DNA of 5,716 nt from Actinomycetota bacterium. Its GTDB lineage: Bacteria > Actinomycetota > UBA4738. Positions 1 through 5,038 of this stretch are shown here, one piece after another; within the stretch, counting starts at the first letter, position 1, and every line of letters begins with the position of its first letter. The notes under the pieces are model-generated. The model worked only from the letters and a program-made list of their open reading frames with translations. It had not been told where the DNA came from and searched no databases. The position numbers and the translations under genes are program-made. Where the stretch lies: positions 1 through 5,716 of the forward strand of contig JACDEY010000084.1 of assembly GCA_013816105.1 (NCBI GenBank), given 5' to 3'.

Positions 1-403
1 GCGCGTACCCCTCGAACCGGGCCCTTCGCGCTCGCTCCTCGAGGGTGGGCGCCGCGTCGGTGATGGCGCGGCTGAGATCGCATTCGGCGCGGTAGAGACC
101 CAGGATCTCCTCGGTGGTCTCCTCCGGAGCGGCCTTCCAGTCGGCGTCCTCATCCTCCTCAGTCCACAGCGGCGCCACGTCCTCTCCCGCGAAACACATG
201 CGGAACCACCACCGCTCCACGCCCGCGAGATGCTTCACCATGCCGAGCGGCGTCACGCCGGACGGGACCATGGGTCGTCGGAGGTCCTCGTCGGAGAGGC
301 CTTCCACCTTTCGAAGCACCGTCGCCCGTTGGTAGTCGAGGAAGCCGGTGAGCATGGTCCGCTCGTTTGCGTCGAGAGCTGGCTTGGAGCGATCGTCGTC
401 CAC
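1..403 (-). CDS. DUF664 / DinB-superfamily protein, C-terminus cut by window edge
   Basis: Read on the minus strand from GTG at 403, 134 codons are open to the window edge, so the C-terminus is missing (family members are usually about 160-180 residues). The N-terminal pattern is typical of DUF664, a DinB-like four-helix-bundle family related to mycothiol-dependent enzymes: ERTMLTGFLDYQRATVLRKV (residues 14-33), EGLSDEDLRR (34-43), the PSGVTPLGMVKHLAGVERWW stretch (47-66) with His58 as the likely first metal ligand, then an acidic segment and a helix starting EEILGLYRAECD. GTG 403 is chosen because no ribosome-binding site is visible but TACCGT lies exactly 6 nt upstream, as expected for a leaderless transcript, and because the homologous region begins only a few residues later. 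The neighbour is a divergently transcribed PH-domain protein. Substrate is unknown. Family assignment is firm; the exact start is moderately sure. Confidence 0.85.
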   Translation of the reverse strand, partial: MDDDRSKPALDANERTMLTGFLDYQRATVLRKVEGLSDEDLRRPMVPSGVTPLGMVKHLAGVERWWFRMCFAGEDVAPLWTEEDEDADWKAAPEETTEEILGLYRAECDLSRAITDAAPTLEERARRARFEGYA

Positions 404-409
404 CGGGCC

Positions 410-415
410 ACGGTA
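410..415 (-). promoter_or_regulatory. Candidate leaderless -10 box of the DUF664 gene
   Basis: TACCGT on the minus strand fits the actinobacterial -10 pattern TANNNT and is followed by 6 nt and then the GTG start at 403. The possible -35 at 434-439 (TGGCTC, 18-nt spacer) is poor. The same hexamer at the same distance precedes the divergent neighbour, which strengthens the call. Confidence 0.45.
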
Positions 416-444
416 GCGGATCCCAGGACGAGAGAGCCATGTGC

Positions 445-474
445 TTGCCTCGCCGGGCTGGGCCGGAGTACCGT
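445..474 (+). promoter_or_regulatory. Candidate leaderless promoter of the PH/SHOCT gene
   Basis: TTGCCT (445-450), an 18-nt spacer and TACCGT (469-474) end 6 nt before the ATG at 481, so transcription would start at or next to the start codon. A GGAG at 465-468 sits 12 nt from the ATG, a poor distance for a ribosome-binding site. This promoter lies back to back with the minus-strand one and does not overlap it; the two occupy most of the 77-nt divergent gap. Confidence 0.5.
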
Positions 475-480
475 TCGCGC

Positions 481-1101
481 ATGGCGTTCCCCCGGCGGCT
501 TCTCGCCGACCACGAAGAGCTCGTCCTCGATCTGAGGCCGCACTGGATCGCCCTGGTGCCGCCGGCCCTGGTGACAATCCTCATCGTCGGGGTCGTGGTG
601 GCGGGATTCGTGGTCCTGCCGGATTCCTGGCCCGGGTGGACGAGGCTGGTGATCGTCGCGATCGGCCTCGCCGCATTCGCCGTGTACCCGCTCCGCGCCT
701 TCGTGGCCTGGGTGACATCTCACTTCGTCGTGACGACCGACCGGCTCATCCACCGTTCCGGCTGGTTCGCGAAGCAATCGATGGAGATCCCGCTCGAGAA
801 CATCAACGACGTCCGGTTCAACCAGAGCGTGTTCGAGCGAATGATCGGGGCGGGGGACCTGCGCATCGAGTCGGCGGGAGAGTTCGGCCAGCAGCTCTTC
901 ACGGACATCCGAGACCCCGAGCGCGTCCAGAAGACTATCTACGAGGTGGGAGAGGAGAACCAGCGCAGGACGATGCGGGCGGGCCGATCCGAGCCGTCGG
1001 TCGCCGACGAGCTTGACAAGCTCGACCAGCTCCGGCGCGACGGCGTCATCTCGGAGGACGAGTTCCGAGCTCAGAAGTCTCGCCTGCTGGGCAGGGCCTG
1101 A
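481..1101 (+). CDS. Membrane PH-domain (bPH_2/DUF304, YdbS-like) protein with C-terminal SHOCT domain
   Basis: A 206-residue protein. After a short charged N-terminus come two hydrophobic helices (about 22-46 and 55-78) joined by a short Pro/Trp-containing loop, then a bacterial PH-like domain (about 80-158). The family hallmark VTTDRLIHRSGWF (84-96), followed by IPLENINDVRF (103-113) and later GDLRIESAGEFG (125-136), is clearly visible. The last 30 residues, VADELDKLDQLRRDGVISEDEF onward (174-203), are a textbook SHOCT helix pair, a module thought to mediate oligomerisation or protein contacts. The protein should sit in the cytoplasmic membrane with the PH and SHOCT parts inside. The start at 481 gives a complete domain and follows a leaderless-type promoter; the frame is open further upstream but that extension overlaps the divergent gene and lacks family similarity. 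Precise role unknown; a membrane or envelope-stress role is only a guess. Confidence 0.9.
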   Translation: MAFPRRLLADHEELVLDLRPHWIALVPPALVTILIVGVVVAGFVVLPDSWPGWTRLVIVAIGLAAFAVYPLRAFVAWVTSHFVVTTDRLIHRSGWFAKQSMEIPLENINDVRFNQSVFERMIGAGDLRIESAGEFGQQLFTDIRDPERVQKTIYEVGEENQRRTMRAGRSEPSVADELDKLDQLRRDGVISEDEFRAQKSRLLGRA

Positions 1102-1136
1102 GGCCGGCCGATCAGGCCACGTTCGGGTCGGCCGGC
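1095..1136. terminator. Inverted repeats spanning both convergent stop codons; possible bidirectional terminator
   Basis: GGCCTGA (1095-1101) pairs with TCAGGCC (1112-1118). The left arm ends in the TGA of the PH/SHOCT gene and the right arm begins with the complement of the TGA of the VOC gene. A competing 9-bp pairing joins GCCGGCCGA (1103-1111) with TCGGCCGGC (1128-1136). There is no U-tract on either strand, so this would have to act as a U-less hairpin of the kind proposed in actinobacteria. GC-rich DNA makes such repeats fairly easily, so confidence is modest. Confidence 0.35.
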
Positions 1137-1486
1137 TGATCCCGGCACACGCAGAACTGGTTCCCCTCGGGGTCCTCGAGGACGACGTAGGTGTCGTCCG
1201 GATCCTCGTTCTTCCGGATGCGCGTGGCGCCGAGGGCGACGATCCGATCCGCCTCGGCCTCCTCGTCCGATGCGTACAGGTCGAGGTGCATCTGGTTCCT
1301 GCCGATCTCCCCACCCCGGACCTTCTGGAGGGACACGGAGATCTTCTTCTCGGGATCGCGCAGCACGACGAAGTGGCCGTCCTCGATTACGGTGCCCGGC
1401 CGGTACCCGAGCACCGCACTCCAGAACTCGGCCATCCGGTCGAGATCGTTGCAGTTGATGACGACGGTGCCCAGCCGCAGTTTCAT
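1112..1486 (-). CDS. VOC-superfamily (glyoxalase/bleomycin-resistance-like) protein
   Basis: A complete 124-residue single-module protein on the minus strand with the paired beta-alpha-beta-beta-beta layout of the vicinal oxygen chelate fold. The first half carries VVINCNDLDRMAEFWSAVLG (8-27) and GHFVVLRDPE (37-46). The second half carries QMHLDLYASD (65-74), ADRIVALGATRI (79-90) and VVLEDPEGNQFCVC (101-114). Glu104 and His67 are at positions that often bind metal, but the first-strand ligand (usually His or Gln) is absent near residues 7-8, so metal binding and catalysis are uncertain. The start is supported by GGGAG (plus-strand 1495-1499), 8 nt upstream. It converges on the PH/SHOCT gene and diverges from the carboxylase operon across a 55-nt gap. 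Members of this short class include enzymes, resistance proteins and many of unknown role; no substrate can be assigned. Confidence 0.88.
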   Translation of the reverse strand: MKLRLGTVVINCNDLDRMAEFWSAVLGYRPGTVIEDGHFVVLRDPEKKISVSLQKVRGGEIGRNQMHLDLYASDEEAEADRIVALGATRIRKNEDPDDTYVVLEDPEGNQFCVCRDQPADPNVA

Positions 1487-1494
1487 CTGGAGAT

Positions 1495-1499
1495 CTCCC
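1495..1499 (-). promoter_or_regulatory. Ribosome-binding site of the VOC gene
   Basis: GGGAG on the minus strand, 8 nt upstream of the ATG at 1486. It fixes the start and shows that this gene, unlike several neighbours, has a leadered transcript. Confidence 0.6.
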
Positions 1500-1519
1500 G
1501 CCTCGGAGGTTCCCGAGGC
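1500..1519. repeat. 7-bp inverted repeat, possible operator
   Basis: GCCTCGG (1500-1506), six bases, then CCGAGGC (1513-1519) form a perfect dyad in the divergent gap between the VOC gene and the carboxylase operon. It lies just upstream of the operon's -10 box, where a repressor or activator could act on both genes. The immediately adjoining GAGGCCTC (1515-1522) is also self-complementary. No regulator gene is present in the window, so any operator role is inference. Confidence 0.3.
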
Positions 1520-1524
1520 CTCCC

Positions 1525-1530
1525 AGCTTA
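1525..1530 (-). promoter_or_regulatory. Candidate -10 box of the VOC gene
   Basis: TAAGCT on the minus strand matches TANNNT and would give a leader of roughly 30 nt containing the GGGAG site. It overlaps the plus-strand TAGACT box (1529-1534) by two bases, so the two genes may share one bidirectional promoter core. No good -35 is seen. Confidence 0.3.
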
Positions 1531-1534
1531 GACT
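1529..1534 (+). promoter_or_regulatory. Candidate leaderless -10 box of the carboxylase operon
   Basis: TAGACT fits TANNNT and ends 7 nt before the ATG at 1542. No ribosome-binding site precedes that ATG, so the operon's first gene is probably translated from a leaderless message. No convincing -35 is visible 17-18 nt upstream; that space is occupied by the inverted repeat at 1500-1519. Confidence 0.45.
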
Positions 1535-1541
1535 CTCGTCT

Positions 1542-3080
1542 ATGAGCGGGAGCCTGCAGGACGCGTTCGCGGAAGCCCTCGAGCGGGCCAGGGCGGGGGG
1601 CGCTCTGAAATACCATCAGAAGCTCGCCGAGCAGGGCAAGCTGTTCGTCCGCGAGCGACTGCGGCTGCTCCTCGACGACGCCGACGCGTTCGCGGAGGAC
1701 GGCCTCCTCGTGAGCGCCCTGGCAGGCGACCTTCCCGCGGATGGCGTCGTGACCGGCGTCGGGGAGGTGACCGGACGGCCCGTCGCCGTGATGGCGAACG
1801 ATCCCACCGTGAAGGCCGGGTCGTGGGGCGCACCCACCGTCGAGAAGATCATCCGCATCATCGAGCTCGCGCGGAGGCGGAGGCTCCCCCTCGTTTACCT
1901 CGTGGATTCCGCGGGCGCCCGCATCACGGATCAGGTCCAGCTCTTCCCGGGTCGGCGGGGAGCCGGCAAGATCTTCTACAACCAGGTCCAGGCGTCCGGT
2001 CGCGTCCCACAAGTGTGCTGCCTGTTCGGGCCGTCCGCGGCGGGCGGCGCTTACATCCCCGCCTTCTGCGACGTGGTCTTCATGGTGGAGAAGAACGCCT
2101 CGATGTATCTGGGCTCACCCCGGATGGCCGAGGAGGTCATCGGCGAGAAGGTCAGCCTGGAGGAGATGGGCGGCGCGCGGATGCACTGCGAGGTCTCCGG
2201 GTGCGGGGACCTGTGCGTGCCCGACGACAAGGCCGCCATCGAGGCCGCGAGGGCATACCTATCCTACTTCCCGCAGTCCTACCTGGAGGAGGCTCCGTGG
2301 ACGGACGCGCGGCCGCCGGCCTACCGCGGATCGCTCGCGGACATCGTCCCGAGCGACGAGTCGAGGGCGTTCGACATGTACGCGCTCGTGGCGGGCCTCC
2401 TGGACGAGGACTCCTTCTTCGAGATCAAGCCCGACTTCGCTCGAGAGGTGATCGTCGGCCTCGGCAGGATCGAGGGAGCGCCGGTGGGCATCGTCGCGAA
2501 CCAGCCGATGGTCAAGGGCGGCGTCCTGTTCGTGGACTCCGCGGACAAGGTGGCGCGGTTCGTGTGGCTGTGCGACGCGTTCAACATCCCCCTCGTCTTC
2601 CTGGCCGATGTCCCAGGCTTCATGATCGGGTCGGCCGTCGAACGCCAGGGGATCATCCGTCACGGAGCGAAGCTGATCACGGCCGTCTCGGAGGCGACGG
2701 TTCCGAAGCTCTGTGTCGTCGTTCGCAAGGCGTACGGGGCGGGCCTGTACGCGATGGCGGGGCCGGGCTTCGAGCCGGATGCCACGATCGCGCTCCCGAC
2801 CGCGCGGATCGCCGTCATGGGACCGGAGCCGGCGGTCAACGCCGTGTTCTTCAACAAGATGCAGGCGATCGAGGATGTGGAGGAACGGGCGGCGTTCGTC
2901 GCCGAGAAGCGCCGCGAGTACGAGGAGGACATCGACCTCCTCCACCTCGCCTCGGAGAACGTGGTCGACGCGGTCGTGCAGCCCGACGACCTTCGCGGCG
3001 AGCTCGTCCGGCGGCTCGCCCACTCCCGCGGCAAGGATCGGGAATTCAGCGGCCGTCGCCACGGAGTCCCCCCGGTGTGA
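1542..3080 (+). CDS. Acyl-CoA carboxylase, carboxyltransferase (beta) subunit, probably methylcrotonyl-CoA type
   Basis: A complete 512-residue biotin-dependent carboxyltransferase with both crotonase-fold halves. It moves carboxyl from carboxybiotin to an acyl-CoA. In the N half, KLFVRERLRLLLDD (residues 33-46), LVDSAGARI and GPSAAGGAYIPA (163-174, Gly168-Gly169 as first oxyanion pair) are visible, followed by SMYLGSPRMAEEVIGEKVSL and EEMGGARMHCEVSG. In the C half are GRIEGAPVGIVANQP, VDSADKVARFVWLCDAFNIP, LADVPGFMIG and KAYGAGLYAM (396-405) for the second oxyanion site. The GAGxYxM pattern matches methylcrotonyl-CoA carboxylase beta (GAGNYGM) better than the propionyl/acetyl-CoA type (GGAYDVM). 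The context (enoyl-CoA hydratase, HMG-CoA lyase, biotin carboxylase) points the same way, so it is equivalent to liuB/mccB/accD1 by inference. The ATG at 1542 starts at the usual family N-terminus and follows a leaderless -10 box. Propionyl- or other acyl-CoA activity cannot be excluded. Confidence 0.93.
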   Translation: MSGSLQDAFAEALERARAGGALKYHQKLAEQGKLFVRERLRLLLDDADAFAEDGLLVSALAGDLPADGVVTGVGEVTGRPVAVMANDPTVKAGSWGAPTVEKIIRIIELARRRRLPLVYLVDSAGARITDQVQLFPGRRGAGKIFYNQVQASGRVPQVCCLFGPSAAGGAYIPAFCDVVFMVEKNASMYLGSPRMAEEVIGEKVSLEEMGGARMHCEVSGCGDLCVPDDKAAIEAARAYLSYFPQSYLEEAPWTDARPPAYRGSLADIVPSDESRAFDMYALVAGLLDEDSFFEIKPDFAREVIVGLGRIEGAPVGIVANQPMVKGGVLFVDSADKVARFVWLCDAFNIPLVFLADVPGFMIGSAVERQGIIRHGAKLITAVSEATVPKLCVVVRKAYGAGLYAMAGPGFEPDATIALPTARIAVMGPEPAVNAVFFNKMQAIEDVEERAAFVAEKRREYEEDIDLLHLASENVVDAVVQPDDLRGELVRRLAHSRGKDREFSGRRHGVPPV

Positions 3081-3853
3081 GCTCGATCGAAGCGGCGATC
3101 GATGGGCATGTCGCGACCATCACCCTCAACCGCCCCGAGGCGCTGAACGCCATTTCGGGGGAGATGGCGGATCTACTCGCCGGGACCCTCCTGCAGGCCG
3201 CGGCGCGGGCCGACGTGTGGGTCGCGGTGCTCGCTGCCGCGGGCCCGAAGGCGTTCTGCGTGGGAGCCGATCTGAAGGAGCGGAACCGCCTGGACGATTC
3301 GGGATGGCTCCGCAACCGCATCCTGATGCGCGGGATGTTCGACTCGCTGCGCGCCGTCCCGCAGCCGACGATCGCCTCGGTGTTCGGCCACGCCCTCGGC
3401 GGTGGGTTCGAGCTGGCGCTGTCGTGCGACCTGATCGTTGCCTCCGAGGACGCGATGTTCGGACTGCCGGAAGTGCGCGTCGGCATCCTCCCGGGCGGGG
3501 GAGGAACGCAGCTCCTCGCCCGCAAGATCGGCGTCGCTCGGGCGAAGGAGCTGGTGCTTACCGCGCGGCGGATCACGGCCCCGGAGGCTCACAGGATGGG
3601 CCTGGTGGGCCGGGTGGTCCCCCGCGCGGATCTCGCCGCGGCGACGGATGACCTCGCAGCAGAGATCTGCCGTGGGGCCCCGGTATCGGTGCGCGAGTCC
3701 AAGCGGGTCATCGATCGAGGGTTCGACCTGCCGCTGGACGACGCCCTCGAGCTCGAGGACCTCGCGTGGCGCCGCACGGTCGCCTCGGAGGACCGTCGGG
3801 AGGGGATCGCCGCCTTCAACGAGAAGCGGGGCCCCGAGTGGAAGGGGCGGTGA
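3077..3853 (+). CDS. Enoyl-CoA hydratase/isomerase family protein, likely 3-methylglutaconyl-CoA hydratase
   Basis: A complete 258-residue crotonase, the usual family length. ITLNRPEALNAIS lies near the N-terminus, the oxyanion loop KAFCVGADLKE ends at 68, and GHALGGGFELALSCD contains Glu112. FGLPEVRVGILPGGGGTQ contains Glu132. The two glutamates are 20 residues apart, as Glu144 and Glu164 are in rat enoyl-CoA hydratase, so both general acid/base residues are kept and hydratase activity is expected. The PGGGGTQ signature and the position between a carboxyltransferase and an HMG-CoA lyase suggest hydration of 3-methylglutaconyl-CoA to HMG-CoA (liuC-like, AUH-like), but a general short-chain hydratase is possible. 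The GTG start overlaps the upstream TGA in GTGA (3077-3080), with GGAG 10 nt upstream, which indicates translational coupling. The frame stays open far upstream, but that part is only a shadow of the carboxyltransferase gene. Confidence 0.92.
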   Translation: MSSIEAAIDGHVATITLNRPEALNAISGEMADLLAGTLLQAAARADVWVAVLAAAGPKAFCVGADLKERNRLDDSGWLRNRILMRGMFDSLRAVPQPTIASVFGHALGGGFELALSCDLIVASEDAMFGLPEVRVGILPGGGGTQLLARKIGVARAKELVLTARRITAPEAHRMGLVGRVVPRADLAAATDDLAAEICRGAPVSVRESKRVIDRGFDLPLDDALELEDLAWRRTVASEDRREGIAAFNEKRGPEWKGR

Positions 3854-4782
3854 CGGACCTTCCGGGCAGGGTCACGATCCGTGAGGTCGGGCCTCGGGAC
3901 GGACTGCAGTCCGAGAGGCCCCTGTCGGTGGAGGACCGGGTCCGTCTGATCGACGCCCTCTCGGAGACCGGCGTCCCCAAGTTGGAGGCGGTGTCCTTCG
4001 TCTCGCCGAGGGCGGTACCGGCCATGGCCGACGCCGCGGCGGTGTGGGAGCGGGTCCGGCGGAGTCCGGGGGTGTCGTACTCGGCTCTCGTTCCGAACCG
4101 GAGGGGTGCGGAGGCGGCGATCGAAGCGGGAGGCTTCGCCTCCCTCCAGGCGTTCCTCGCGACGGCCGACGGCTACAACCGCAAGAACGTCGGGAAGTCC
4201 GTGGAGGAGTCCATCGCGGATGTGGCGGAGGTGGTGGGGGTCGCGGAGCCCGCCGGTCTGCCGGTCGAAGTATCCATCTCCGCCTCGTTCGGCGATCCCT
4301 ACGAGGGCGACGTTCCGCCGGCCCGCGTTCTGGAGGTGGCCGAGCGGGTGGTCGGTGCGGGGGCGCAGCGGATCTCGCTCGCCGACACCACCGGGATGGC
4401 CACGCCCACCCGGATCTGGGAGGTCGTGGGCCTGTTGCAGCAGCGGCTCCCGGATACGCCCATCAACCTGCATCTGCACGACACGAGAGGCACGGCCATG
4501 GCGAACGCCCTCGCTGCAATGCAGATTGGGATCACGGAGTTCGACGCCAGCATCGGAGGGCTGGGGGGATCGCCGTTCGCTCCGGGAGCCAACGGGAACC
4601 TGGCCACCGAGGACGTGGTGCACATGCTGAGCGACATGGGCATCCAGACGGGCATCGACCTGGACCGGGTGCTGGCCGCGGCGAGCCTCCTCGAGTCGCT
4701 CGTCGGGCATCGAGTCAACAGCCAGGTGACGAGGGCGGGCCCCCGCTGGGTGCTAGCCTCACGGCAGGAGGCGGATCCATGA
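3850..4782 (+). CDS. Hydroxymethylglutaryl-CoA lyase (DRE-TIM metallolyase)
   Basis: A complete 310-residue TIM-barrel lyase that should split HMG-CoA into acetyl-CoA and acetoacetate. Most signatures of the human enzyme are present at matching spacing: IREVGPRDGLQ with Arg16-Asp17 (human Arg41-Asp42), FVSPRAVPAMAD, ISLADTTG with Asp179 (human Asp204), HLHDTRG with metal ligands His208/His210 (human His233/His235), and GANGNLATEDVVHML with Asn250 (human Asn275). Odd point: the active-site loop reads GLGGSPFA, with Ser241 where the human and Pseudomonas mevalonii lyases have the key cysteine (human Cys266). The AxADGYNRKN loop (104-113) also differs from the usual ASE-type loop. The GTG start overlaps the hydratase stop in GTGA (3850-3853), with a GGAAGGGG purine run just upstream. 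The C-terminal end overlaps the next small ORF. The pathway role is convincing; a relative acting on another 3-hydroxy-3-methyl acyl-CoA is possible. Confidence 0.9.
   Translation: MTDLPGRVTIREVGPRDGLQSERPLSVEDRVRLIDALSETGVPKLEAVSFVSPRAVPAMADAAAVWERVRRSPGVSYSALVPNRRGAEAAIEAGGFASLQAFLATADGYNRKNVGKSVEESIADVAEVVGVAEPAGLPVEVSISASFGDPYEGDVPPARVLEVAERVVGAGAQRISLADTTGMATPTRIWEVVGLLQQRLPDTPINLHLHDTRGTAMANALAAMQIGITEFDASIGGLGGSPFAPGANGNLATEDVVHMLSDMGIQTGIDLDRVLAAASLLESLVGHRVNSQVTRAGPRWVLASRQEADP
4766..4771 (+). promoter_or_regulatory. Perfect Shine-Dalgarno site of the small ORF
   Basis: AGGAGG, 7 nt before the ATG at 4779, is the best ribosome-binding site in the window. It lies inside the end of the HMG-CoA lyase gene and is the main reason to believe the small ORF is, or recently was, translated. 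Confidence 0.7.
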
Positions 4783-4946
4783 GGACCAACAGGTTCTACG
4801 AGGAGCGGACGCTCGACCTCCGCGAACTCTGGAAGAAGGCCGGACGGACAGCTCCTGGATCCATCCAGGAGCTGCCTCGCGAGGGTGACTCTGTGAACGG
4901 GTCGGCGCAGACTGGCGCAGCAAACCAAGCCGCAGCCGGAAGGTAA
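4779..4946 (+). CDS. Small 55-residue hypothetical protein (possibly a gene remnant)
   Basis: The ORF starts with ATG in ATGA, overlapping the HMG-CoA lyase stop, behind a perfect AGGAGG at 7-nt spacing, and ends in TAA. I do not recognise the product. Residues 1-23 are highly charged and probably helical (MRTNRFYEERTLDLRELWKK), with Leu12, Leu14 and Leu17 all encoded by CTC. Residues 24-55 are a Gly/Ala/Asn/Gln-rich, low-complexity tail. Third-position GC is 21 of 23 codons in the first part but only about 19 of 32 after it, and the change coincides with a perfect hairpin (4849-4874). So either this is a real micro-protein with a disordered tail, or the first 23 codons are the stump of a former longer gene followed by non-coding DNA. 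It is too short and dissimilar to call an acyl-CoA carboxylase epsilon subunit, although that position in an operon makes the idea worth testing. Confidence 0.5.
   Translation: MRTNRFYEERTLDLRELWKKAGRTAPGSIQELPREGDSVNGSAQTGAANQAAAGR
4849..4874 (+). terminator. Perfect 11-bp hairpin, possible U-less terminator of the catabolic operon
   Basis: CAGCTCCTGGA (4849-4859), loop TCCA, then TCCAGGAGCTG (4864-4874) pair without a mismatch. It is followed at once by the 10-nt palindrome CCTCGCGAGG (4875-4884). No U-run follows, so it is not a classical rho-independent terminator; a hairpin-only terminator, an RNA-processing or stability element, or a protein site are the options. A new promoter candidate for the biotin carboxylase lies downstream (4999-5028), which fits an end of transcription here. 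Confidence 0.4.
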
Positions 4947-5038
4947 GGGGTAGGCGCTGCGGGCTCCGGCGACCGATACCTTCCGCCGATCGCGTCGCCT
5001 GACGAAAGCCTTTCCCAGGCCTTAGCCTTCCTCGCGTC
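4947..5038 (+). other. 92-nt intergenic gap with competing short inverted repeats
   Basis: No gene is seen between the small ORF and the biotin carboxylase. Short pairings start inside the end of the ORF: CCGCAGC (4930-4936) with GCTGCGG (4956-4962), GCCGGA (4935-4940) with TCCGGC (4965-4970), and GGCGAC (4968-4973) with GTCGCC (4994-4999). They overlap, so they would exclude one another. I recognise no riboswitch consensus, and chance pairing is common at this GC content. The right end holds the promoter candidate. Confidence 0.3.
4999..5028 (+). promoter_or_regulatory. Candidate promoter of the biotin carboxylase gene
   Basis: CTGACG (4999-5004, 4 of 6 to TTGACA), an 18-nt spacer and TAGCCT (5023-5028, TANNNT) end 10 nt before the GTG at 5039. 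Transcription would start within a few bases of the start codon, giving a leaderless or nearly leaderless message. This agrees with the lack of any ribosome-binding site there. Confidence 0.45.

Noticed and set aside
367..480. N-terminal extension of the PH/SHOCT protein
   Set aside because: It would run through the divergent gene's start and promoter, and its residues do not resemble the family; ATG 481 follows a leaderless-type -10 box.
253..1314. Long minus-strand open frame across the PH/SHOCT gene and the end of the VOC gene
   Set aside because: Its predicted product is Arg/His/Pro-rich without any family pattern and lies antisense to a clear gene; high GC keeps such frames open by chance.
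1823..3076. Upstream extension of the hydratase frame inside the carboxyltransferase gene
   Set aside because: The extension is Arg/Gly-rich nonsense in another frame of a well-conserved gene; the hydratase similarity begins right at GTG 3077.
3589..4710. Long minus-strand frame opposite the hydratase end and the HMG-CoA lyase
   Set aside because: Antisense to two genes with clear catalytic motifs; the product shows no recognisable domain.
4779..4946. Acyl-CoA carboxylase epsilon subunit
   Set aside because: The size and location are suggestive, but the residues show none of the patterns I know from that family; kept as an unrecognised small ORF.
4930..4999. Possible riboswitch before the biotin carboxylase
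   Set aside because: Only short, mutually exclusive GC-rich pairings are present; no known aptamer core was recognised, and the promoter candidate lies after most of them, so they would not be in that transcript's leader.
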